Assembly: GCF_002964665.1 (NCBI RefSeq)
Contig: NZ_PQBZ01000042.1
Location: 838,743-902,742, forward strand
DNA: 64,000 nt
Direction: 5' to 3'
Source of the DNA: Pseudoalteromonas sp. T1lg23B
Lineage (GTDB): Bacteria > Pseudomonadota > Gammaproteobacteria > Enterobacterales > Alteromonadaceae
Shown: positions 17,589 to 26,668 of the stretch, piece by piece
How the letters are laid out: every line of letters begins with the position of its first letter
Position numbering within the stretch: the first letter of the stretch is position 1
Program-made: the position numbers and the translations under genes
Notes under the pieces: model-generated
What the model was told of the DNA's origin: nothing
The model's input: only the letters and a program-made list of their open reading frames with translations
Database searches by the model: none

Positions 17589-17830
17589 TTTTAGTCCTTT
17601 CATAAAATTCTGAGTAATAATTCAATTTTGTTAGAAGTGCTAACAATCGAGTGAGAAATTAACTTATATTTCAGTAAATTAATGTTCCTATATTGTAAAA
17701 ATTTGTTCGGGTTATGGGGTCTACGATGCGCCGCTTTGGATAATACGTATTTCACCTATCATAAAGTTGCGAATTAATGCGATTGCCCCTAAAGTGGACA
17801 AGCGCATTGGTATCACTAAGGAAGGACTGT

Positions 17831-18211
17831 ATGAATACGCTCATTTTCATCGCTGGTGTGATGGGTCTGATCACGTTTTGTATCCATGTATTTGCAGGGC
17901 AAATCGACCCAGTTAGACCTTTTCTAAACTCTAATCTTGCCGACATTCCCAAAGCCACTTTGCTAGCATGTTGGCATATGGTCTCCCTTACCCTGTTACT
18001 CAGTAGTTTATCTTTGAGCTACATTGGCTGGTACAACTTATCTACGTACAACGCTGTCGTCATGGCTATGTCTATCAGCTATATGTTGTTCGCAACCGTA
18101 TTTATTGTGGTCGGTTGGTATTTTTTCTCTGCCAAGGTGTTTGTAAAATTACCCCAGTGGGTACTGTTGCTACCTATTGGTTTGCTCAGCTTGGCAGGGG
18201 TGCATCTATAA
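17831..18211 (+). CDS. Small four-helix membrane protein
   Basis: 126 residues with four predicted membrane helices and short loops; no cofactor-binding or catalytic motif is evident. The ATG at 17831 has AAGGAAGGA just upstream, so the in-frame ATG at 17777 is disfavoured. I do not recognise the family. A conserved-looking CIHVFAGQIDPVRPFL in the first loop resembles DUF-type small membrane proteins of Alteromonadales. It is divergent from the outer-membrane protein gene. Confidence 0.65.
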   Translation: MNTLIFIAGVMGLITFCIHVFAGQIDPVRPFLNSNLADIPKATLLACWHMVSLTLLLSSLSLSYIGWYNLSTYNAVVMAMSISYMLFATVFIVVGWYFFSAKVFVKLPQWVLLLPIGLLSLAGVHL

Positions 18212-18232
18212 TGGATGTGTCTATTGGCTGGA

Positions 18233-18442
18233 TTAAAACTGAACTTTAAACGTGGCTCCTCCAAATTGAATTGCTAATGCAGGCACAAGAATCGTTTCAT
18301 TGCCTATCTCGATATAACCCTGATACTGATCTATCACGGCAATGCCTACGCCCCAGCTTAAGTCGTTATTGCTCGTGTTCAACTGTGCTACAGCAGTTGA
18401 ACACGCCAATGCTAATGTCGATCAAAATAACCCTCTAAACAT
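18233..18442 (-). pseudogene. Remnant of a MipA/OmpV-like outer-membrane protein gene
   Basis: From ATG 18442, which has a purine-rich AAAGGAAA upstream, the frame reads MFRGLF, then TGA, then continues as a typical signal peptide (STLALACSTAVAQ) and a mature start LSWGVGIAVID..YIEIGN. It stops at 18233 after about 60 sense codons. The mature part resembles the N-terminus of MipA/OmpV-type barrels, which are about 250 residues, so both a nonsense codon and a 3' loss are implied. The family call is tentative. Confidence 0.4.
18374..18405. repeat. Perfect 12-bp inverted repeat
   Basis: CGTGTTCAACTG and its exact reverse complement are separated by 8 bases. It lies inside the signal-peptide region of the MipA-like remnant. 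No T-run follows; it could be a chance structure, a regulatory hairpin or the scar of a small rearrangement. Confidence 0.6.
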
Positions 18443-18696
18443 CTCTAATTTCCTTTTTCCATTGCAGTTGATTAAGCAAAACATGTGCTCAACGATTTGT
18501 GTTATGGCTAATCTAGGTGCTCAAGCTTTCTACAAACTTACAGATTGCAAAAATTCTCTTAGGTAAGCTGTGCAAATTGAATAACAAGGACTGAGGTATA
18601 AACATCGGCAAGTTACAAAGCTAATTATTTGCGAGGCTTCTGTTCTTTAGCTATTTTTTAAGCACTGCCTTATAAATAAAGAACTAAGGAAAACAT
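18443..18696. other. Upstream region of the signalling cluster
   Basis: About 250 AT-rich bases with no convincing gene. A plus-strand frame ending at 18566 has no coding character. The promoter of the four-gene signalling cluster should lie here; a ribosome-binding site (AAGGAAA) precedes the GTG at 18697. Confidence 0.4.
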
Positions 18697-19809
18697 GTGA
18701 AGATATTGTCTATCGATGATAACCCACAAAATAGAGTGGTGTTAGAAAAAGCGTTGAGTAAACAATACGATATTGTCTCTTCCGATGGTTCTGAAGCTAT
18801 TATTCCATTACTGGAAGAACACAAGCCCGATGTCGTATTAATGGACATCATGCTAGGACAACCGTTCACTGGCTATGACCTAGTAAAGGAGCTGAGACAG
18901 GCACCTGATTTTGAAGAATGTGAAGTGATTTTTATCTCCGCTTTAACCTCAAGCGAAGATAAGCTCGCTGCATATGGCAGCGGAGGCGATGACTACATTG
19001 CAAAACCTGTCGACTTTAAAGAGCTAAGAGAAAAACTCAAACGGGTTGAACTGCGTATCGAGGAACGAAACACACTCAAAGAACAATATGAAATGGCTTC
19101 AACAACAGCCTTCACCTCAATGCAGCAAGCCAGTGAGCTGGGTGAGCTGGTCACCTTCTTCACGGAGAACTTGGAAGTCACCGATGTAAAGATCTTATTT
19201 AACAATATTAAGCGCTTTTTTAGTAATTCAGGCGTCAACTGCTGTGTTGAATTTAGGGTTGCCGGTGAGTTCCATCAATTCCCAGAGCTTAGTATCACCG
19301 ATCTTGAAAGGGAGATTCTGGAATTAGGTCGTAAGGCAAAACGCATCGTGCCATTTGGCTCCAACATGCTATTCAATTCTCCGCAGTGTTCTATGCTGGT
19401 TAAGGGGCTTCGTGTAAACGATGAAGATGTCATAGGCCGTATTCGTGACAACTTTGCCATTCTACTGACCATTGTAGATAGCCGTATCGACTTTATTGAA
19501 GGGCAAGTAGAAAAAAACAATATTCGTAAAAAAGCACTGAACAACCTCAAAAGCCAGCTCATGGATGACTTCGGCACCATTAAAAATCTGTGTGAAAGTC
19601 AGGATAATAAAATCGTCACACTAGTTAACGACCTATCTCAAGCAATTCGATTAAAAATCATTACGTTAGGCCTAGATGAAGATCAAGAGTCAGAGCTCAT
19701 GAGTTTGGTCGACGAAACCAAGGATATTGTTGAAGAAACGTTGGGATTATCGTTTGTGATTGAAGACAAGCTATTCAATATCACCGAGCGGTTAAAAGCG
19801 GTTGAATAG
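18697..19809 (+). CDS. Response regulator: receiver plus long helical C-terminus
   Basis: 370 residues starting at a GTG with AAGGAAA upstream. The receiver (1-120) has the acidic pair D7/D8, phospho-acceptor D50 in LMDIML and the Lys of YIAKP. A heptad-rich helix follows (about 120-150), then a globular-to-helical region of about 220 residues with no recognised output domain (no HTH, GGDEF or HD). It may act by protein contact, for example with the kinases encoded downstream. It is the first of four co-directional genes with gaps of 65-85 bases. Confidence 0.8.
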   Translation: MKILSIDDNPQNRVVLEKALSKQYDIVSSDGSEAIIPLLEEHKPDVVLMDIMLGQPFTGYDLVKELRQAPDFEECEVIFISALTSSEDKLAAYGSGGDDYIAKPVDFKELREKLKRVELRIEERNTLKEQYEMASTTAFTSMQQASELGELVTFFTENLEVTDVKILFNNIKRFFSNSGVNCCVEFRVAGEFHQFPELSITDLEREILELGRKAKRIVPFGSNMLFNSPQCSMLVKGLRVNDEDVIGRIRDNFAILLTIVDSRIDFIEGQVEKNNIRKKALNNLKSQLMDDFGTIKNLCESQDNKIVTLVNDLSQAIRLKIITLGLDEDQESELMSLVDETKDIVEETLGLSFVIEDKLFNITERLKAVE

Positions 19810-19893
19810 GTCAACAATCTTGCTTATTGGTGCGACATCGAAACGGAACAATTTCGAGCGCGTCTCTATCATTACAATCAGGTTTAAGACACA

Positions 19894-20949
19894 GTGAAAG
19901 ACATGAGAAACAACTCTATCATTCTTGCAATAGATGATAACCCGACCAATCTAAAATTATTGCACCGGTTACTCAGTGCTAAGGGGTATAAGCATGTCCA
20001 CTTGCTGTCTGACTCCCGAGAGGCACTCGCCACGTATCAAACGCTGGAACCGGATCTGATCTTACTGGATATCAACATGCCATATATGGATGGTTTTGAG
20101 GTCATGGACACACTGTTTTCTTTGCAAGAGCCACTGATGGCACCCATTATCATTATTTCTGCGCAGCAAGGTTCAGAGACAACTTTGGCCGCTTTGGAGA
20201 AAGGGGCAAGAGATTACATCACCAAACCATTTGAAAAAAATGAGCTGTTAATGCGAGTACAGAACCTGCTAGATGCACATTTAGCGCATAAATTACTCAA
20301 TAATCAGGCTCAAGTACTCGAACAAATGGTGGAACACCGAACACGAGAATTGAACGATACTCGTCTGAGCGTCGTACAACGTTTAGGTATGGCCGCTGAA
20401 TATAAAGATGAAGAAACTGGTAATCATATTTTGCGTATGAGTCATATATGCCAATTGCTTGCTCAAAAGATGGGGTTATCACCAAGAATATGTGAGTTGA
20501 TCTTACATGCCAGCCCCATGCATGACATCGGTAAAATTGGCATACCAGACTCCGTCCTTTTAAAGCCGGGCAAGTTAGATGCACATGAATGGGAAGTCAT
20601 GAAAACCCATGCTCAAATAGGTGGGCATCTATTGGATAATGATGATTCTGAACTGATGATCATGGCCAGAAACATCGCGCTAACTCACCACGAAAAGTGG
20701 GATGGTACGGGCTATCCAAATGGCTTAAAACAGCAGGACATACCTATAGAGGGCCGCATCGCCGCCGTTGCGGATGTGTTTGATGCTTTAACATCGCAAA
20801 GACCATATAAAAAAGCTTGGAGTATTGATGAAGCCATCCACTATATTAAAACTCACAGCGGCCACCATTTTGACCCTATGGTGGTTGATGTGTTCATCGC
20901 CCACATTGATGATGTCATGATAATTAAGAATCAATTTCAAGATGATTAA
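19894..20949 (+). CDS. Response regulator with HD-GYP domain (c-di-GMP phosphodiesterase)
   Basis: 351 residues. The receiver domain (about 8-125) has D-D at IDDN, phospho-acceptor in LILLDINMP and Lys in YITKP. A short coiled coil leads to an HD-GYP domain with intact metal and substrate motifs: MHDIGKIGIPD, TH.Q.GG, LTHHEKWDGTGYP and DVFDALTSQRPYK. It should degrade c-di-GMP when activated by phosphorylation. The start is either GTG 19894 or ATG 19903; neither has a strong ribosome-binding site. It is encoded between another receiver protein and two histidine kinases, its likely partners. Confidence 0.88.
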   Translation: MKDMRNNSIILAIDDNPTNLKLLHRLLSAKGYKHVHLLSDSREALATYQTLEPDLILLDINMPYMDGFEVMDTLFSLQEPLMAPIIIISAQQGSETTLAALEKGARDYITKPFEKNELLMRVQNLLDAHLAHKLLNNQAQVLEQMVEHRTRELNDTRLSVVQRLGMAAEYKDEETGNHILRMSHICQLLAQKMGLSPRICELILHASPMHDIGKIGIPDSVLLKPGKLDAHEWEVMKTHAQIGGHLLDNDDSELMIMARNIALTHHEKWDGTGYPNGLKQQDIPIEGRIAAVADVFDALTSQRPYKKAWSIDEAIHYIKTHSGHHFDPMVVDVFIAHIDDVMIIKNQFQDD

Positions 20950-21014
20950 CAAAGCGCACATAGATACAGCGGTACAATCACACGCTTTTGCAACAAGACA
21001 GGGGTAACATAAAT

Positions 21015-23699
21015 ATGTATCCAGTACAGAGCTTACTCCACAAATTCATGCTGTTAAAAAAGCGTATTCACCAAGAAGGATTGGACCCGAGCAAGTTGCT
21101 AGACACCATTAATAAGGTGAGCAATCTGATCAATGAAATGTGTAACAGCCAACGTGGCAGTGCAATTTACCCAGAGTCTTTACTTAGCGCAGTATTCATC
21201 AACCAACTCCAAGCCTACCAAGCCAACCCCAACGCAGAATTAGCCAAATCCATCGTTCGTAGTATTGACGACTTTTCCTATATTTTGTCGCAAAATCACA
21301 TGTTTTCAAAGAGTATGCGTGTCGAAATGATGCAAGGTGACACGCAAGAATATGCTGAAAAAGTCGTTATTGTTGACGACTGTCCGCAAGAAAGTGAGAA
21401 GCTGATTAATGTTTTACACACTGCCGGATTTGGTGTTGCCGCCGTCAAGAGCATTGAGGAACTGGAGTCATTCCTACATACACATCATGATTATGATTCA
21501 TCCTGCATAATCATTTTGAAATGGAATCAACAACCTAATGAACAACTGCTTTACCTGAACATAACCAAAATCAAAAAAATGTTGCCTCACGATGCATCAT
21601 TAATATTAATGTCTTCAACCATTGACATCCAATTACGACTGAAAATGCTTCGTGCGGGCGTAGACAGATATATTCAACTACCAAGCCATGAAGTTTATAT
21701 TGCCAATATGCTCAGTACGCTTACCGAGAATAGCAAAACCGAACCTTATCGGGTTTTGATCATTGATGACAATGCTTCGTCATTGAGTCTGCACAGTACA
21801 ATTTTACAAGGCCAAGGCTTTGAGACAATCGAGTTTGAGAAGCCTTTAGAAGTGTTTGAACACTTGGATAAAATCAAGCCCGATGTGATCATACTTGATT
21901 TTCATATGCCCGATATTATGGGCCCTGAGATGGCTACCCTGCTGCGTGAGCAACCCGAGTTAATTAGTGTGCCTATCGTATTTTTGTCGGCAGATTCTGA
22001 CTACTCATCTCAACTCTACGCGCTCAAAACCGGTGCTGATGACTTTTTGAAAAAGCCTGTTGACCATGACCATTTTTGTGGCGCTATTTCAGTACGTGCG
22101 CGCCGCTATCGACTAAAAATGGCGCTCAAGCAAAACCTGCAAAGAGAAGTTTATGAAAGAGACAAGGAACACCTTGCAATTAACTCTCACGCAATTGTCA
22201 GTATCACCGATAGCAATGGCAATATAATCTATGTTAACGACTACTTCTGTCGGATCAGTGGCTACAGCAAAGAAGAGTTGTTGGGCAAAAACCACCGTGT
22301 GATCAAATCAGACGTACATGACAAGGAGTTCTATCGCGACATATGGCAAACCATTTCCCGCGGTCAGGTCTGGAAAGGAGATATCTGCAACCAGAAAAAA
22401 AATGGTGGCTTGTATTGGGTCCATTCAACCATAACACCGATGCTTGATAAAGATGGGCACCCTTATCAGTACATCTCGATACGCACCGACATCACGACCA
22501 ATAAGATGCTACAAGAAGCCCTAAAAGCAATGGTGATTAGCACATCAACGACCATGGGCGCTGAATTTTTTGAGCAAACCACCGTTGGCTTAACACTGGC
22601 TACAGGGGCAACAACGGCTTTCATTTCAGTCCCTTCAACAAAACCAAATACGATGAAAACGTTATCGTTATTCCATAACGGTGAGCATCAAAACGAATAC
22701 GAATATGCACTTAAAGGCACACCTTGTGAGCAAGTGGCTAAACACGGGCTATGTTTCTACGAAGAGAATGTTTATAAGCGCTTTCCCGAAGATCATTGGT
22801 TGAAAGAAAATGAAATTGAAGCATATATTGCTGTACCACTGACCTCCAGTGAGGGACACAGACTTGGTCATGTGGGTTTGATGAGCAATCAAAAATTATA
22901 CAACGCCGAGTACACAAAATCACTGCTGACCGTGTTTGCTGACCGTGTTTCGCTTGAGCTACTACGGCTACAAAATGAAGAAAAACTGGTTAGAGCAAAA
23001 GAGGAAGCAGATAGAGCCAACCGCGCCAAATCTGAATTTCTATCAAACATGAGTCATGAATTGCGCACACCGTTAAATGCCATCCTTGGATTTGGCCAGC
23101 TTCTTGAATCTTCAGAAGAGTTATCTAAGAGTGATGCTGATGATTTAGATGAGATCCTAAAAGCCAGTAGGCATTTGTTAAATCTAATTAACGAAATTCT
23201 AGACCTGTCTAAAGTAGAAGCAGGTAAGTTTAATGTCAACAATAAAGCCACCGATGTGTCTCAGGTCATAAAAGAGTGTACTAAATTAATTGAAGCCGAT
23301 TGTACCAAGCGAGGCTTAACCCTGCGCGTTGAGAACAACATATCAATTGACGCAATTTGTGATGCCCTTAGGCTCAAACAAGTGCTATTAAATGTGCTTT
23401 CAAATGCTGTTAAGTACAATAAAAAAGAGGGTGAAGTTCGGGTCACCACACATGAAGACAGTCATTTTTGCTCCATTTCCATATCCGATACTGGCATTGG
23501 TATTAGCGAACAGGACTTAGAAAAAATTTATGAGCCCTTTAATCGGATAGGCGCAGAAAATTCAGAAACAGAAGGCACTGGCATAGGTTTAACGCTCACT
23601 AAAAAATTAGTACACCTAATGAACGGAGAGCTATTAGTACAAAGTGAGCCTGATGTCGGAAGCACTTTTACCATTAGATTATTGAAAGAAAATAACTAA
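21015..23699 (+). CDS. Soluble histidine kinase: two receivers, PAS, GAF, HisKA, HATPase
   Basis: About 894 residues, no membrane segment. In order: an N-terminal helical part (1-110), a receiver-like domain (about 115-235) whose phospho-acceptor is replaced by Lys (K169 in IIILKWN), a canonical receiver (about 245-360, D295 in IILDFHMP), PAS (about 385-500), GAF (about 515-660), HisKA with H681 in MSHELRTPLN, and an HATPase domain with DTGIGI and GTGIGL. The ATG at 21015 has AGGGG upstream; an in-frame TTG lies 27 bases earlier. The N-terminal pseudo-receiver/receiver pair suggests that it is controlled by another kinase, probably the one encoded next. Confidence 0.85.
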   Translation: MYPVQSLLHKFMLLKKRIHQEGLDPSKLLDTINKVSNLINEMCNSQRGSAIYPESLLSAVFINQLQAYQANPNAELAKSIVRSIDDFSYILSQNHMFSKSMRVEMMQGDTQEYAEKVVIVDDCPQESEKLINVLHTAGFGVAAVKSIEELESFLHTHHDYDSSCIIILKWNQQPNEQLLYLNITKIKKMLPHDASLILMSSTIDIQLRLKMLRAGVDRYIQLPSHEVYIANMLSTLTENSKTEPYRVLIIDDNASSLSLHSTILQGQGFETIEFEKPLEVFEHLDKIKPDVIILDFHMPDIMGPEMATLLREQPELISVPIVFLSADSDYSSQLYALKTGADDFLKKPVDHDHFCGAISVRARRYRLKMALKQNLQREVYERDKEHLAINSHAIVSITDSNGNIIYVNDYFCRISGYSKEELLGKNHRVIKSDVHDKEFYRDIWQTISRGQVWKGDICNQKKNGGLYWVHSTITPMLDKDGHPYQYISIRTDITTNKMLQEALKAMVISTSTTMGAEFFEQTTVGLTLATGATTAFISVPSTKPNTMKTLSLFHNGEHQNEYEYALKGTPCEQVAKHGLCFYEENVYKRFPEDHWLKENEIEAYIAVPLTSSEGHRLGHVGLMSNQKLYNAEYTKSLLTVFADRVSLELLRLQNEEKLVRAKEEADRANRAKSEFLSNMSHELRTPLNAILGFGQLLESSEELSKSDADDLDEILKASRHLLNLINEILDLSKVEAGKFNVNNKATDVSQVIKECTKLIEADCTKRGLTLRVENNISIDAICDALRLKQVLLNVLSNAVKYNKKEGEVRVTTHEDSHFCSISISDTGIGISEQDLEKIYEPFNRIGAENSETEGTGIGLTLTKKLVHLMNGELLVQSEPDVGSTFTIRLLKENN

Positions 23700-23770
23700 C
23701 AAACAACGATGATGTATTGGGCTGGATGACTCAATGGTGACAAAAAGCATTCTATGAGGTATTGCAAAAG

Positions 23771-26446
23771 ATGAAGGCTGTACGAACAATCCCCTACACC
23801 TATGTGGTAGTTTTACTCATTACTTTGTGTTTTAGCGCACTTTATTTGATAGCCAAGGAGCAAGCGGCTGAAAATCAAGCGGCTGTGTCAGAGGAGTTAA
23901 CCCAAACACATCTAAACAGTAAGCTGAGCTTGCTGTCGGCTATTGCACGAACCATGGAGCCAAAATCAGCATTTATACTGTGGAAAAATAACCTTGAAGA
24001 ACACCTAAAGCCCATAACTTCAGGCTATCTTATTGCTGTTAACGATCAACGTGTCATTGATAGCACTGAACCCGACGCAATAGATTTACCAACCGCGCAA
24101 ATCATTAACAATGATACGCTAGTCTCCGCCGCGCTTACTTCAACAATGCCAGTCTTTGCCAAAGAAAAGAACGCTCTGTTTGGCCTTACTAAAGTATGCA
24201 GTGGAGCGTTGGCAGTCGAGACACAATGTTATCTATATGCGTTAACACAGCGTATCGATATAAAACCACAGCATAGTGTGACACTACGAGTAATGTGGAT
24301 ACTGATCGCCTTAATACTGGCGGTATCAATCATTGCCTATCTCAAACTGCGTATACGAGGCCTGAAAGAAGCAATATTAAGTTTTCCAGATCCTCGCTCG
24401 CTCAATGAGTTAAAAGGCGATGAATTCTCGATAATTGAACAAGGGATCTCTTCTATCGAAGCCCAAAGTAACGCAGACAGCGTGCAGTTGGAATCAGAAT
24501 TAAACCAAAAAGACCAACTGTCAGTACAACTACAGTCACAGTATTCACGCTTGTCAGCTATCATAAACACCGTGATAGATGGCGTGATCACCATAGACAA
24601 GCACGGTATTGTCGAAACTTTTAATCCAGCGGCGGAGCGGATCTTTGGTTATCGAGCCAACGAAGTCATTGGCAATAATGTGAAAATGTTAATGCCCACC
24701 CCCTATCAAGATGAACATGATGATTACATTACCAATTACTTAGATACAGGTAACGCAAAAGTCATTGGCTCAGGACGTGAAGTACTTGGTCAAAAAGCAG
24801 ATGGGGCACTGTTTCCACTTGAACTGTCAGTCAGTGAAATGAATGTTGACGGTGAGCGCATGTTTACTGGTATTGTCAGGGATATTTCTGAGATAGCAGA
24901 ACATAAATCTCTGTTGAGCGACCAAGTGTCTCGAATTCAAGCAATTATAGAAACCGTGATAGACGGTATTATCACCATTGATGAAAATGGCATTGTCGAT
25001 AGTTTTAACCCTGCGGCAGAGAAGATATTTGGCTATTCAGAGCAGGAAGTCATCGGACAGAATATAAAAATGCTGATGCCTGATCCTTATCAACAAGAGC
25101 ATGACAGCTACCTGTCTAACTATAAGCGCAGTGGTATAAAGAAAGTCATAGGTTCGGGACGAGAAGTGCTCGGGCAGCGAAAAGATGGCTCAGTATTTCC
25201 GCTATCCTTGTCAATCAGTGAAATGAATGTGGACAATAGAAAAATGTTTACCGGCATTGTCCGTGACATTACCGAGCAGAAAAAATATGAAACTGCACTG
25301 AGCCAATACCGTTCCGATTTAGAGGAACAAGTCAAGCGACGCACGGCTGAGTTTGAAATGGCTTCAAAGCAAGCTCAGGCAGCCAGCTCCGCCAAATCTA
25401 AGTTTTTATCTAGAATGAGTCATGAACTGAGAACACCACTTAATGCCATTATCGGATTCACACAAATTCTTCAAGACGAAACACTAACACCTGCTCAACA
25501 AGATAGCTTGACTGAAATTTCTAAGGCAGGGAAAGATCTGATGGCAATGGTGAATGAAATCCTACAAATAGCGACTATTCAAACAGGTAACTTGGCAATG
25601 AGCAAAGAAGAGGTCTTGGTTAATGAGAATATTCAAGAAGCTATTAACCAGTTGATGCCTCAAGCACAAAGTAAGAACCTCACCATTACCTTTGAACAAG
25701 CAACCCAAGCATTTGTAAGCGCTGACTACACCAAACTAAAACAAGTTATTAGCAACATTCTAGATAACGCGATTAATTTCAGTCATGAAGGAGGAAATAT
25801 AAACCTTTCTTTGTACACGATTGATGAGCAAGCGCATGTGAGAATTCAAGACTTTGGCGTAGGTATGTCTGAAGATAAACTAGCCAGCATCTTTGAGCCA
25901 TTTGAGCGCGGTCCAGACGCTTATTCCGGCGAAGAAGGTATTGGGATAGGCTTAACGATTGCGAACGAGTTTATACAAGCTATGGATGGGGCTATCTCAG
26001 TCGAAAGTACCGAAGGGAGAGGCACTAAATTCACAGTTGTCTTACCATTATTACGCGAAGCCGACGACACGTCCTCACAAACCTGCTCAATACTTTATAT
26101 CGAAGATAATGTAACCAACAGGAAATTGATGAAACGACTCATCAATCGATTTGATGACATTGAATATTTTGAGGCCGTGGACGGAGCAAGTGGAATTGAT
26201 GCCGCTAAGCGCATTATACCAAGAGTGATTCTTTTGGATATAAATTTGCCAGATATGTCTGGATACGATGTTTTTAACCTATTGAAGAATAATGATAAAA
26301 CAAAAAACATTCCCGTTGTTGCCGTTTCCGCTAACGCCATGACAGCAGATAAAGAGCAGGCAGCCGAACTTGGATTTACAGATTATATAACTAAGCCTAT
26401 TGAAGTAGGTGAGCTTAAATCAATACTTGAGACTTTGCTAAACTAG
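23771..26446 (+). CDS. Membrane hybrid kinase with two FixL-like PAS domains and a receiver
   Basis: About 891 residues: two membrane helices (about 6-26 and 176-195) bracket a periplasmic domain, then a coiled coil, two near-duplicate PAS domains (about 258-375 and 385-500), HisKA (H551 in MSHELRTPLN), HATPase (GIGIGL) and a C-terminal receiver (D823 in LLDINLP). Each PAS carries the FixL heme-pocket signature EHDxY and a distal Arg 20 residues after the His (H316/R336 and H444/R464), the same spacing as H200/R220 of FixL. This points to oxygen sensing by heme, although such motifs also occur in untested proteins. The start may be ATG 23771 or the TTG nine bases earlier. Confidence 0.85.
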   Translation: MKAVRTIPYTYVVVLLITLCFSALYLIAKEQAAENQAAVSEELTQTHLNSKLSLLSAIARTMEPKSAFILWKNNLEEHLKPITSGYLIAVNDQRVIDSTEPDAIDLPTAQIINNDTLVSAALTSTMPVFAKEKNALFGLTKVCSGALAVETQCYLYALTQRIDIKPQHSVTLRVMWILIALILAVSIIAYLKLRIRGLKEAILSFPDPRSLNELKGDEFSIIEQGISSIEAQSNADSVQLESELNQKDQLSVQLQSQYSRLSAIINTVIDGVITIDKHGIVETFNPAAERIFGYRANEVIGNNVKMLMPTPYQDEHDDYITNYLDTGNAKVIGSGREVLGQKADGALFPLELSVSEMNVDGERMFTGIVRDISEIAEHKSLLSDQVSRIQAIIETVIDGIITIDENGIVDSFNPAAEKIFGYSEQEVIGQNIKMLMPDPYQQEHDSYLSNYKRSGIKKVIGSGREVLGQRKDGSVFPLSLSISEMNVDNRKMFTGIVRDITEQKKYETALSQYRSDLEEQVKRRTAEFEMASKQAQAASSAKSKFLSRMSHELRTPLNAIIGFTQILQDETLTPAQQDSLTEISKAGKDLMAMVNEILQIATIQTGNLAMSKEEVLVNENIQEAINQLMPQAQSKNLTITFEQATQAFVSADYTKLKQVISNILDNAINFSHEGGNINLSLYTIDEQAHVRIQDFGVGMSEDKLASIFEPFERGPDAYSGEEGIGIGLTIANEFIQAMDGAISVESTEGRGTKFTVVLPLLREADDTSSQTCSILYIEDNVTNRKLMKRLINRFDDIEYFEAVDGASGIDAAKRIIPRVILLDINLPDMSGYDVFNLLKNNDKTKNIPVVAVSANAMTADKEQAAELGFTDYITKPIEVGELKSILETLLN

Positions 26447-26626
26447 TTTGGGGACGGGCTCGTTGTAACCCGTCACAATTAGGGTGCAGACTTAGATGTG
26501 TAAAAGCAATGTGACTACTGGGTGGTAAAGCTCAAAACCATTTTTGATTGAGTAAAAATAATTTATAAAACAAACTTAAGTTTTTGAGGCTTCCTAGCTA
26601 TATTTACCAATAAAACTGCTAACAGA

Positions 26627-26648
26627 AAAGGGCCTGTAAAGGCCCTTT
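26627..26648. terminator. Bidirectional terminator
   Basis: An 8-bp stem AAAGGGCC/GGCCCTTT with a 6-base loop lies between the convergent kinase and sulfur-fusion genes. A T-rich run follows on the plus strand (ACATTTTTT) and a shorter one on the minus strand. Confidence 0.75.
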
Positions 26649-26668
26649 ACATTTTTTATAGCGGCTTG

